The notes: generated by a model from the letters alone, not told the origin. DNA of 6,095 nt from Cyanobacteria bacterium UBA11372 (GCA_003486675.1 DNGG01000003.1:1-6095), one strand, 5' to 3'; positions 1-5,871 are shown, numbered from the stretch's first letter. A program made the numbers and translations.

Positions 1-957
1 AGTGGCAACAGTCTCTTGCAATCAACCGCCCAAAGGTTGCTAGAACTCGCTGGAGGTTGGGAAAAACTCTGGGTGGTAACGAGTGGTCAGTTAGCCGATG
101 GCGTCGCTTCCCAACTGCCCCACCTGCCACCGGAAAACTTGTTGGTAGAACCTGAAGGACGCGACACCGCCCCCGCGGTTGCTTGGGCAGCTTTGGAAAC
201 GCAGAAACGCTATGGAGATGACGCCGTAGTCGGTTTTTTCCCCGCGGATCACTGGATCGCCGAGCAAGAAACCTATCAAAACACCCTATTAGCCGCCGCC
301 ACACTTGCAGCTAAAGAAGATGCAATTGTCACCTTGGGAATTAAGCCGGACTACCCATCAACGGGCTATGGCTATATCGAACAAGGCGAACAAATTGGCA
401 CGTTTGGGGATTTTCCCGCTTACCGCGTCAACCGCTTTACCGAAAAGCCCGATCGTCAAACCGCAGAAGGGTTTCTGGCAACTCATCGCTTTTCCTGGAA
501 TAGCGGCATGTTTATCTTTCGCACTGGGGTAGTTTTAAAAGAACTATACGCCCACGCAGCAGAAATCATCGCTCCTTTGGCAGAATCTGGCATCGATGCG
601 TATCCCAAGTTACCCAAGAAAAGTATCGATTATGCCTTGATGGAAAAAACCCAACTGGCACACGTCATCCCCGCCTCCTTTGGCTGGGACGATTTAGGAG
701 ATTGGAACGCGATCGAACGCCTGCTCAAAGGGGATAAGCCAAATGTAGAATTAGCCAATCATGTAGGGTTGGATACATCTGGGGCAATTCTTTATTCCAG
801 CGATCACTCGGAAGTCATCGTCACGATTGGATTGGAAGATGTGGTGATTGTGCGCGATCGCAACGCCACCCTCATCGTCAAAAAAGACCGCACTCAAGAA
901 ATTAAACAGGTACTCAAACTCCTGCAAGACAATCCCAAATTCTCAGATTTGTTATAG
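1..957 (+). CDS. manC: Mannose-1-phosphate guanylyltransferase (GDP-mannose pyrophosphorylase), 5'-truncated by window edge
   Basis: The enzyme makes GDP-mannose from mannose-1-phosphate and GTP in the cytoplasm, feeding mannose- and fucose-containing surface glycans. The reading frame is open from base 1 (S-G-N-S-L-L-Q...), so the TTG at 16 is not the true start. By family length roughly 35-40 N-terminal residues are missing, including the GGxGxRxWPLSR nucleotide-binding signature. Visible family motifs in order are GRDTAPAVAW (about 157-186), FFPADHW (235-255), GYGYIE (about 364-381), FTEKPD (436-453), WNSGMFIF (496-519) and WDDLGDW (685-705). The last third, after about nt 740, is beta-rich (DTSGAILYSSDHSEVIV...VVIVRDRNATLIVKK) and matches the short C-terminal beta-helix region of this family. 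It ends at the visible TAG without the phosphomannose isomerase domain found in bifunctional ManC/AlgA proteins, so it is the short monofunctional form. The stop codon is also the first triplet of a heptamer repeat array. Promoter and upstream neighbours are not visible. Confidence 0.93.
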   Translation, partial: SGNSLLQSTAQRLLELAGGWEKLWVVTSGQLADGVASQLPHLPPENLLVEPEGRDTAPAVAWAALETQKRYGDDAVVGFFPADHWIAEQETYQNTLLAAATLAAKEDAIVTLGIKPDYPSTGYGYIEQGEQIGTFGDFPAYRVNRFTEKPDRQTAEGFLATHRFSWNSGMFIFRTGVVLKELYAHAAEIIAPLAESGIDAYPKLPKKSIDYALMEKTQLAHVIPASFGWDDLGDWNAIERLLKGDKPNVELANHVGLDTSGAILYSSDHSEVIVTIGLEDVVIVRDRNATLIVKKDRTQEIKQVLKLLQDNPKFSDLL

Positions 958-991
958 GTAATAGGTAATGGGTAATGGGTAATGGGTAATT
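955..991. repeat. Heptamer tandem repeat (STRR), five units starting on the manC stop codon
   Basis: Five consecutive 7-mers run from 955 to 989: TAGGTAA, TAGGTAA, TGGGTAA, TGGGTAA, TGGGTAA, followed by TT. The first unit contains the manC stop codon TAG (955-957). The last unit flows into a near-palindrome at 981-998 (AATGGG, TAATTG, CCCATT) that could form a small hairpin in the transcript. Short tandemly repeated heptamers are a known class of cyanobacterial intergenic repeat. No function is claimed. Confidence 0.85.
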
Positions 992-1099
992 GCCCATTCC
1001 CTGAGCAACGGGAGCATATCAGGAATGCAAATCTACGCCGACACCCACCAAGGGTGCGGCTACAAAAACGAGAGCCATCCTGCGCGGGCTAAAGCTTTT

Positions 1100-1121
1100 A
1101 AAGCCTGCTAGAGCAGGCTTT
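1100..1121. repeat. Perfect 10-bp inverted repeat (hairpin) inside the MITE-like block
   Basis: AAAGCCTGCT (1100-1109) and AGCAGGCTTT (1112-1121) are perfect reverse complements separated by AG. The sequence after it, GTTTGTGTAG, has only a weak T-run, so a role as intrinsic terminator for manC is possible but not convincing. Confidence 0.7.
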
Positions 1122-1127
1122 GTTTGT

Positions 1128-1157
1128 GTAGCGACACCATGCGCGGGTGTCCGCTAC
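1128..1157. repeat. Inverted repeat (hairpin) inside the MITE-like block
   Basis: GTAGCGACACC (1128-1138) pairs with GGTGTCCGCTAC (1146-1157) except for one bulged base, leaving a 7-base loop. A related but poorer copy (CCGACACCC/GGGTGCGG) lies at 1038-1059, so the block contains two versions of the same palindrome family. Confidence 0.65.
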
Positions 1158-1182
1158 TACAAAGTTGACATGCTCCCCTGAA

Positions 1183-1262
1183 CAACACGGTAGGGGCACG
1201 GCTGGAGAAAAACTTTGATTTTGCGACAAAACTTACTATTGCCGTGCCCCTACCCCCCGTTG
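1183..1262. repeat. Long GC-rich palindrome with 13-bp perfect core arms and 38-bp centre
   Basis: GTAGGGGCACGGC (1190-1202) and GCCGTGCCCCTAC (1241-1253) are perfect reverse complements. The similarity extends outward: the left arm from 1183 reads CAACACGG and the right arm ends CCCCCCGTTG at 1262, so both outer ends carry CAAC/GTTG with a small length difference. The 38-base centre (1203-1240) is AT-rich. It looks like a dispersed cyanobacterial repeat or the remnant of a second small element, and it abuts the right flank of the MITE-like block. Confidence 0.75.
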
Positions 1263-1335
1263 ATTTGACTGAAAATGGCTATCAGTTTTCATAGAAACCC
1301 CGATGGGTAAGCGTAAGTCCTGTAATAACTCCCTC

Positions 1336-1368
1336 AATCTGAAATCATCAATCTAAAATCTAAAATCC
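1336..1368. repeat. AATCTAA-type degenerate heptamer tract upstream of yidD
   Basis: AATCTGAAATCATC is followed by AATCTAA (1350-1356), AATCTAA (1357-1363) and AATCC, giving a short period-7 tract. It has the same AATCT core as the tract at 1830-1857 upstream of the ABC1 kinase gene. Confidence 0.6.
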
Positions 1369-1447
1369 TATTAAACTCTAGGTAGATGCGCCGAAACTGC
1401 TTTAGCAGCTAAAACTTAAAGGTCGCTTGTCAGGTCAGTTGACTCCT

Positions 1448-1744
1448 ATGCAAACTAGCACCTTTGATACACAAGCCAGAACAGTGGCACTAAACGCAAT
1501 TAGTGCCTATAAGCAGTATATTTCCCCCATCAAGGGCTTTTCTTGCCCCCATAGACTGTTACACGGTGACGAATCTTGCTCGGAATATGTCAAGCGCATG
1601 TTTACCGAGCAAAGTTTGGTATCGGCAGTTCAATCCTCGGTTCAACGTTTCAGAGATTGCACCGCCGCCAGCCATGCCCTGAAAGCCGCACAAACAACCG
1701 CCGGTTTCAGATGCATTATAATTCCTTGTTGTTTACCTATTTAG
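1448..1744 (+). CDS. yidD: Membrane protein insertion efficiency factor YidD
   Basis: YidD is a small peripheral inner-membrane protein that assists the YidC insertase in membrane-protein insertion. From the ATG at 1448 it is 98 residues, within the family's usual 70-120. Diagnostic motifs are an N-terminal amphipathic segment leading into AYKQYISPIKG (about 20-30), then FSCPHRLLHG (31-40) with Cys33, and SCSEYVKR (43-50) with Cys44 and Tyr47, which is the typical YidD core. The C-terminus carries further cysteines (Cys71, Cys89, Cys94, Cys95) and ends IIPCCLPI; from memory, such a Cys-rich tail occurs in cyanobacterial members. The frame is also open to TTG codons at 1427 and 1439; the 1427 TTG has AAAGG four bases upstream, so a 105-residue form cannot be excluded. 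The ATG is preferred because the family core starts soon after it. Its usual partners rnpA and yidC are not visible here. The TAG stop is also the first triplet of a short heptamer repeat. Confidence 0.88.
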   Translation: MQTSTFDTQARTVALNAISAYKQYISPIKGFSCPHRLLHGDESCSEYVKRMFTEQSLVSAVQSSVQRFRDCTAASHALKAAQTTAGFRCIIIPCCLPI

Positions 1745-1755
1745 CTAATGGCTAA
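1742..1755. repeat. Two heptamers starting on the yidD stop codon
   Basis: TAGCTAA (1742-1748) and TGGCTAA (1749-1755) follow one another, with the first three bases forming the yidD stop codon. The pattern T(A/G)G(G/C)TAA is the same as in the array that begins on the manC stop codon. Confidence 0.6.
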
Positions 1756-1773
1756 TTTCAGATTGCTTTCTTT

Positions 1774-1857
1774 GAGATTTCAGATTTGAGATTAAAGATA
1801 TTCAGATGGCAAAGCTCAATCAAATTTCCTTAAATCTTAAATCTGCTATCTTAAATC
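1774..1857. repeat. Degenerate heptamer tracts in opposite orientation; possible leader hairpin
   Basis: The left tract reads GAGATTT, CAGATTT, GAGATTA, AAGATAT (1774-1801). The right tract reads TTAAATC, TTAAATC, TGCTATC, TTAAATC (1830-1857). They are roughly inverted copies: 1781-1796 can pair with 1830-1845 at 14 Watson-Crick positions plus one G-U out of 16, around a 33-base loop. If transcribed, this would put a weak AU-rich stem in the leader of the ABC1 kinase gene. Confidence 0.55.
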
Positions 1858-1860
1858 TGC

Positions 1861-1893
1861 AATTACCAATTACCAATTACCAATTACCAATTA
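1861..1893. repeat. Heptamer array AATTACC x4.7 abutting the ABC1 kinase start codon
   Basis: Four exact AATTACC units occupy 1861-1888 and a partial fifth, AATTA, ends on base 1893, the A of the ATG start codon. The reverse complement of the unit, GGTAATT, differs by one base from the GGTAATG phase of the array downstream of manC. The array occupies the place where a ribosome binding site would lie, and no Shine-Dalgarno-like sequence is visible there. Confidence 0.9.
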
Positions 1894-3554
1894 TGTTTTT
1901 AACCCAAAGCGTTTCGCGCCAAAAAGATATTATTGAAGTTGTCTTCCGCAACGGCTGGGACTACATGCGACGGCTGCTCACAGGTGCAAAAGCCGATGAA
2001 CCTCAATTACCCCCGCCTGCGGTTCTACGCAAAATCTTGATCGAATTAGGCCCCGTTTATGTCAAATTAGGACAGTTGTTGAGTACTCGCCCCGACCTTT
2101 TGCCAGGGGAATATATCGAAGAATTATCCACGCTTCAAGATGATGTACCGCCGGTTCCCTGGTCAGAAATTGACGTGATGATTCGGCAACAACTTAAACA
2201 ACCTTTGGAAGAAACTTTTACCACTATTAATTTACAGCCCGTTGCCGCAGGTTCGATTGCCCAAACTCATCGCGCCACATTAGCCAATGGTCGAGAAGTC
2301 GCGCTTAAAGTGCAGCGTCCGGGAATTGATGCAATTGTTGCCCGCGATATTTCTCTGATTAAAGGGGTAGCAGATTTAGTTGCCTTAACCGAGTTTGGTC
2401 AAGACTACGATATTAGGTCTTTAGCAGAAGAATTCAGCAACGCTCTAGAAGCGGAATTAGACTTTAGCAGAGAAGCTGGATTTACTGACCAATTGCGGCG
2501 CAATTTATCCTCTAGTCGCTGGTTCGATCCCTCTCAAATCGTCGTGCCAGAAATTTTTTGGGATTTGACAACGGAAAAATTACTCGTAATGGAATGGATG
2601 GATGGAGTACCGTTGTTGTTAGCGCCCGTTACATATGAGGAAAATAACGGCAATGGCACGGGTGTAGTCTTAACGCCCGAAAGGCGACAAGCAATTACAA
2701 CCCTATTATTCCGCGCCTTTTTTCAACAGTTGTATATTGATGGTTTCTTTCACGCCGATCCCCATCCGGGCAATTTATTTTATCTCAAAGATGGTCGCGT
2801 GGCGCTGCTAGATTGCGGCATGGTAGGTCGCCTCGATCCGCGCACCCAGCGGATTTTGACCGAAATGATATTAGCAATTGTGGATTTAGATGCTCAGCGG
2901 TGCGCTCAATTAACGCTACAACTCGCCGAATTTACTAAGTCTACCAGCGTGTCTCGGTTAGAGAATGACTACGATCGCATGTTGAGAAAGTACTACAATA
3001 TCAGTCTGTCTCAATTTAATTTCAGTCAGGCATTTTATGAGGTGCTGCAAGTCGCCCGGAATAATAAAATTCGCTTGCCTGGAAATTTGGGATTGTATGC
3101 TAAAACTCTGGCGAATTTAGAGGGAGTGGCGCGATCGTTTTACCCGGAAATCAACCTTTTGGATGAAGTTAAACCGTTGATTACAGATTTGTTTCGACGG
3201 CAATTAATTGGCAGTGACCCGGTGCAAGCGCTGTTGAGAACGGCGCTTGATATTAAAAGTCTTTCCTTACAATCTCCCCGCCAAATTGAATTGCTTTTAG
3301 AGCGGGTGACGTCGGAAACTTTAAAGTGGAATTTAACCCTAAAAGACCTCGATCTTGTACGCCGCACCGTCGATGTGGCGGCGAATCGACTTTCTTTTAG
3401 CATCGTCGTGGGTTCGCTGATTATTGGGGCAGCAATTATCTCGACACAAACCAGTCAGCTATCTATTTTAAGCAATGCTTTATTTGGGGTCGCGAGTTTT
3501 TTAGGGTTGTGGTTAATTATTAGTATTCTACGTTCTGGGCGTCTCAGGTCTTAA
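1893..3554 (+). CDS. ABC1/AarF/UbiB-family atypical protein kinase-like membrane protein
   Basis: This family of atypical kinases or ATPases is linked to isoprenoid quinone biosynthesis and lipid homeostasis in bacteria, mitochondria and plastids; in a cyanobacterium a role around plastoquinone/tocopherol metabolism at the membrane is an inference. The product from ATG 1893 has 553 residues. Seen in order: the ABC1-specific KxGQ motif (KLGQ, 58-61) in VYVKLGQLLSTRPDLLP; the alanine-rich nucleotide loop AAGS (118-121) in place of a normal glycine-rich loop; the ATP-site lysine VALK (Lys139); an acidic helix EEFSNALEAELDF (179-191); the catalytic-loop equivalent HADPHPGN (287-294); and DCG (307-309) at the DFG position. 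Two hydrophobic C-terminal segments (about 501-517 and 527-546) suggest membrane anchoring. The frame is open upstream to ATG 1806, but those 29 extra residues are translated heptamer repeats (...LQLPITNYQLPI), while MFLTQSVSRQ looks like a natural N-terminus for cyanobacterial members. Which of several paralogues this is cannot be decided here. Confidence 0.93.
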   Translation: MFLTQSVSRQKDIIEVVFRNGWDYMRRLLTGAKADEPQLPPPAVLRKILIELGPVYVKLGQLLSTRPDLLPGEYIEELSTLQDDVPPVPWSEIDVMIRQQLKQPLEETFTTINLQPVAAGSIAQTHRATLANGREVALKVQRPGIDAIVARDISLIKGVADLVALTEFGQDYDIRSLAEEFSNALEAELDFSREAGFTDQLRRNLSSSRWFDPSQIVVPEIFWDLTTEKLLVMEWMDGVPLLLAPVTYEENNGNGTGVVLTPERRQAITTLLFRAFFQQLYIDGFFHADPHPGNLFYLKDGRVALLDCGMVGRLDPRTQRILTEMILAIVDLDAQRCAQLTLQLAEFTKSTSVSRLENDYDRMLRKYYNISLSQFNFSQAFYEVLQVARNNKIRLPGNLGLYAKTLANLEGVARSFYPEINLLDEVKPLITDLFRRQLIGSDPVQALLRTALDIKSLSLQSPRQIELLLERVTSETLKWNLTLKDLDLVRRTVDVAANRLSFSIVVGSLIIGAAIISTQTSQLSILSNALFGVASFLGLWLIISILRSGRLRS

Positions 3555-3558
3555 CCTC

Positions 3559-3591
3559 AGAAACCCGGTTTTTTGAAAAAACCGGGTTTCT
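3559..3591. terminator. Perfect palindrome with 16-bp arms downstream of the ABC1 kinase; possible bidirectional terminator
   Basis: The left arm starts AGAAACCCGG and ends in six T (3559-3574). After a single central G (3575), the right arm is six A followed by CCGGGTTTCT (3576-3591). It starts 4 bases after the stop codon. A GC core with internal A/T runs could terminate transcription in either direction, with the T-run on one side and CTTACC after it, but there is no long T-tract beyond the right arm. This may equally be a dispersed cyanobacterial repeat. Confidence 0.6.
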
Positions 3592-3721
3592 TACCCATTG
3601 TAAGAATAAAGCTTTTATGGTAGGTTTAGCCGATTTGCTGGAAAAGTTTTATTAATTTTTATTAAATACTTTATATCTGCACAAAAAATGCACATTTAGG
3701 ATTTACATTTAAAGATTAACC

Positions 3722-3747
3722 TATCCCCCGACTGAAGTTGGGGGATA
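3722..3747. repeat. C/G-rich inverted repeat upstream of the hybrid kinase
   Basis: TATCCCCCGACT (3722-3733) pairs with AGTTGGGGGATA (3736-3747) at 11 of 12 positions, the twelfth being a G-T (G-U in RNA) pair. Another GGGGG run follows at 3751-3755, which could compete for the CCCCC strand. It lies about 40 bases before the kinase ATG, so it would fall in the leader if transcription starts upstream, or act as a terminator-like structure. It could also be an end hairpin left by a small transposon; I cannot tell. Confidence 0.55.
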
Positions 3748-3788
3748 CAAGGGGGCTATTTGCATATTAAAGTGAACATAAATGTTTT

Positions 3789-5831
3789 ATGTCAAAAACT
3801 AACTATTATGCTTTTTCAAGTCTCAGTTTAGCTTCTATAGAGAAAGATATATTGCGATCGCACCATCCACCCATGCCCCCAAGTGAGACACTAGCTGTGA
3901 TAAAACCGTTTAAACCTGAAGACTGCTTAATTTTAATCGTTGACGATGTGGTTCAAAATCTGCAAGTAATGGGCAAGATGCTGGAGCAGGCAGGGTACGA
4001 AACCACCTTTGCCACTAGCGGAGAGCAAGCTTTAGAGCGGGTTAAGACTGCCCACCCCGACCTGATTTTACTCGACTTGATGATGCCAGGGATGAACGGG
4101 CTAGCAGTTTGCGAAAAGTTAAAAACCAATCCAGATTTTTGCCAGATTCCGATTATTTTTCTGACGGCAAGCAACGAACTGAAAAGTTTGCTGGAAGCTT
4201 TTAAAACCGGCGCAGCAGACTACATCACTAAACCGTTTCGTCCGGAAGAAGTTCTGATCAGAATTGAAACTCAACTGACTAACCAAAGGTTGAAAAAACA
4301 AATAGAAGAGCAAAATCAGCAACTCCAAGCAGAAATTGAGGCGCACCGCCGCACGGAAGAAAAATTGCAAGAGGCAAAAGAAGTAGCGGAAGCAGCAAAT
4401 CGCTCTAAAAGTTTATTTCTGGCTAATATGAGTCACGAATTGCGGACTCCGCTAAATGCGATTTTTGGCTTTACCCAACTGATGCAGAACGGTTCTAACC
4501 TGACATCGGAACAACAAAAAAATTTGAAGATTATCCGTAGGAGTGGAGAACACTTACTGAATTTAATCAACGATATTTTAAATTTATCCAAAATTGAAGC
4601 CGGACAGATAACGGTTAACAATACTGAATTCAATTTATCAAAGGTGCTGTTGGAAATAGAAGACATGTTCCGACTCAAAGCTATGGAAAAAGGGTTGGAT
4701 TTAGATTTAGTGATGTCTCCGAATCTTCCAGAGTGGATTGTGAGCGATCGCTTAAAACTCCGTCAAGTCTTTATTAACTTAATCGGCAATGCAATTAAGT
4801 TTACTAAATCGGGAAGAGTCATCCTACGAGTGTCAGTAGTCAGTAGCAAAGAATCATTGACTTCTGACAGCGGACAACAGACGCTGCAATTTGAAGTTTC
4901 CGATACAGGCGTGGGAATTGCTCCCGAAGAAATGAATAATATTTTTAAACCATTTGTACAAAGTCAAGCGGGGATTAACGCTGCGGAAGGAACGGGTTTA
5001 GGATTAACAATTAGCCAGAGATACATCGAAATTTTAGGCGGCAATCTGACTGTAAATTCTCAATTGAATGTGGGAACAACTTTTAAATTCCAAATCAGAG
5101 TTAACCCAATTAAAACGGCAAACGAAACCGCAAACAATGACTCTAAGCTGTCCCTTAGTCGCGTTATTGCCATAGCACCCAATCAACGCCGTTACCGAAT
5201 TTTAGTCGTAGACGATAAACTGAGTAACCGCGAACTATTGGTGCAAATGCTTTCTCAAGTGGGGTTTGAGGTTCGAGTCGCAGAAAATGGTCGAGAAGCG
5301 ATTGAAATTTGGGAAAATTTTGAACCGCATCTGATTTTTATGGATATGCTGATGCCGGTGATGAATGGATACGAAGCAACCAAAGAAATTAAAACAAGTT
5401 TAAAAGGTCAAGCCACAGTTATTATCGCCATAACTGCTAGTGTTTTTGAAGAACAAAAACCAGGTATCTTGTCTGTTGGGTGCGATGATATCATCCCCAA
5501 ACCTTTTTTAGAAGGGGTGATATTTGACAAGATAGCACAATATTTAGGGGTGAGTTTTATTTACGAAAAAACCGGAAGGTTTGAATCTACTGATAATTAC
5601 TCGAATCTAAAGTTATCAGCTTTATCAAAACTACCCGATGTATTGCTGGAACAGTTAGAAGCATCCGCTTTAGCTTTGGATGATCGCTCTCTATATCAGG
5701 CGATCGCTCAAATTGAAAAACAAGAAACCGAGTTAGCAAAAGTGCTGATAAGTTACACAGACAACTTTCAATATCACAAAATATTGGAAGCGATCGCGCA
5801 AATTAAAAACACCACCAAAGGAGAGGAATAA
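3789..5831 (+). CDS. Hybrid sensor histidine kinase/response regulator (REC-HisKA-HATPase-REC)
   Basis: A 680-residue phosphorelay protein. Receiver 1 spans about 46-165 with acidic pair Asp52/Asp53, phospho-acceptor Asp96 in LLDLMMPG, Thr126 and Lys148. A charged coiled-coil linker follows (about 163-206, QIEEQNQQLQAEIEAHRR...). HisKA carries the H-box MSHELRTPLNA with phospho-His216. The HATPase domain has the N-box NLIGNAIKF (Asn334), G1 SDTGVGI (Asp372), F-box IFKPF and G2 GTGLGL (401-406). Receiver 2 spans about 469-588 with Asp475/Asp476, phospho-acceptor Asp519, Thr549 and Lys571. A helical tail (about 605-680) has no HPt-type His-x-x-Lys-Gly motif. All catalytic residues are present, so it should autophosphorylate and relay. 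There is no membrane segment, PAS or GAF domain, so it is probably cytoplasmic and takes its signal through receiver 1 or a partner. ATG 3789 is used; ATG 3873 would remove a poorly conserved-looking leader and keep all domains. Neither has a clear ribosome binding site. Four of the window's five HIP1 octamers fall in this gene. Confidence 0.93.
   Translation: MSKTNYYAFSSLSLASIEKDILRSHHPPMPPSETLAVIKPFKPEDCLILIVDDVVQNLQVMGKMLEQAGYETTFATSGEQALERVKTAHPDLILLDLMMPGMNGLAVCEKLKTNPDFCQIPIIFLTASNELKSLLEAFKTGAADYITKPFRPEEVLIRIETQLTNQRLKKQIEEQNQQLQAEIEAHRRTEEKLQEAKEVAEAANRSKSLFLANMSHELRTPLNAIFGFTQLMQNGSNLTSEQQKNLKIIRRSGEHLLNLINDILNLSKIEAGQITVNNTEFNLSKVLLEIEDMFRLKAMEKGLDLDLVMSPNLPEWIVSDRLKLRQVFINLIGNAIKFTKSGRVILRVSVVSSKESLTSDSGQQTLQFEVSDTGVGIAPEEMNNIFKPFVQSQAGINAAEGTGLGLTISQRYIEILGGNLTVNSQLNVGTTFKFQIRVNPIKTANETANNDSKLSLSRVIAIAPNQRRYRILVVDDKLSNRELLVQMLSQVGFEVRVAENGREAIEIWENFEPHLIFMDMLMPVMNGYEATKEIKTSLKGQATVIIAITASVFEEQKPGILSVGCDDIIPKPFLEGVIFDKIAQYLGVSFIYEKTGRFESTDNYSNLKLSALSKLPDVLLEQLEASALALDDRSLYQAIAQIEKQETELAKVLISYTDNFQYHKILEAIAQIKNTTKGEE
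5817..5826 (+). promoter_or_regulatory. Shine-Dalgarno-like purine run at the very end of the hybrid kinase gene
   Basis: AAAGGAGAGG lies just before the TAA stop (5829-5831) and resembles a strong ribosome binding site, as would be used by a translationally coupled downstream gene. No ATG, GTG or TTG occurs at normal spacing after it; the bases there are AATAAACCC. It encodes part of the Lys-Gly-Glu-Glu C-terminus, so it may be coincidence, or the relic of a lost downstream gene. Confidence 0.3.
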
Positions 5832-5871
5832 ACCCAGCAAAATCGTTGAACCAAAAACTTTTAATTTTTTG

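Larger units (their letters stand above)
1001..1186. mobile_element. Candidate MITE: 168-bp block with 12-bp terminal inverted repeats and 9-bp flanking direct repeats
   Basis: The left terminus GGGAGCATATCA (1010-1021) is complementary at 11 of 12 positions to the right terminus TGACATGCTCCC (1166-1177). Directly outside these ends are CTGAGCAAC (1001-1009) and CTGAACAAC (1178-1186), matching at 8 of 9 positions in direct orientation, as expected for an old target-site duplication. The interior has no open reading frame of note but holds three hairpins: an imperfect one at about 1038-1059 (CACCC/GGGTG core), a 10-bp one at 1100-1121 and an 11-12-bp one at 1128-1157. A non-coding block with inverted ends and flanking duplication fits a miniature inverted-repeat transposable element. 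The parent transposase family is unknown; a 9-bp duplication is compatible with several IS families. It could also be a non-mobile cyanobacterial palindromic repeat with fortuitous flanks. Confidence 0.5.
958..1447. other. 490-bp non-coding spacer rich in repeats between manC and yidD
   Basis: I see no plausible gene on either strand. The content is, in order: heptamer array (955-991), a MITE-like block (1010-1177) with flanking direct repeats, a long GC-rich palindrome (1183-1262), a stretch without recognisable structure (about 1263-1335), an AATCTAA-type heptamer tract (1336-1368), and a small hairpin CTGCT-TT-AGCAG at 1397-1408, about 40 bases before the yidD ATG. No confident promoter could be picked by eye. 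Confidence 0.75.

Noticed and set aside
16..18. TTG as the start of the mannose-1-phosphate guanylyltransferase gene
   Set aside because: The frame is open to base 1, and the conserved N-terminal nucleotide-binding signature is absent, so the gene clearly begins outside the window.
1100..1121. Intrinsic terminator for manC
   Set aside because: The stem is good but the following sequence has no proper T-tract, it lies about 140 bases after the stop, and it belongs to a repeat block, so it is recorded as a hairpin only.
955..1893. CRISPR array from the many short repeats
   Set aside because: The repeats are 7-bp tandem units or single palindromes without regularly spaced unique spacers, and no cas gene is present.
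3140..3403. 87-codon open frame on the - strand inside the ABC1 kinase gene
   Set aside because: It lies wholly antisense to a well-supported conserved gene and its translation (Ser/Arg-rich, no motif) looks like a shadow of that gene's codon use.
3635..3677. Sigma-70-type promoter for the hybrid kinase (TTGCTG ... TATATC)
   Set aside because: The spacing between the boxes is about 31 bases, too long, and no other pair of boxes in the spacer fits well.
3953..4678. Three open frames on the - strand within the hybrid kinase gene
   Set aside because: They are antisense to conserved receiver and HisKA domain codons, have no recognisable motifs, and fit shadow frames.
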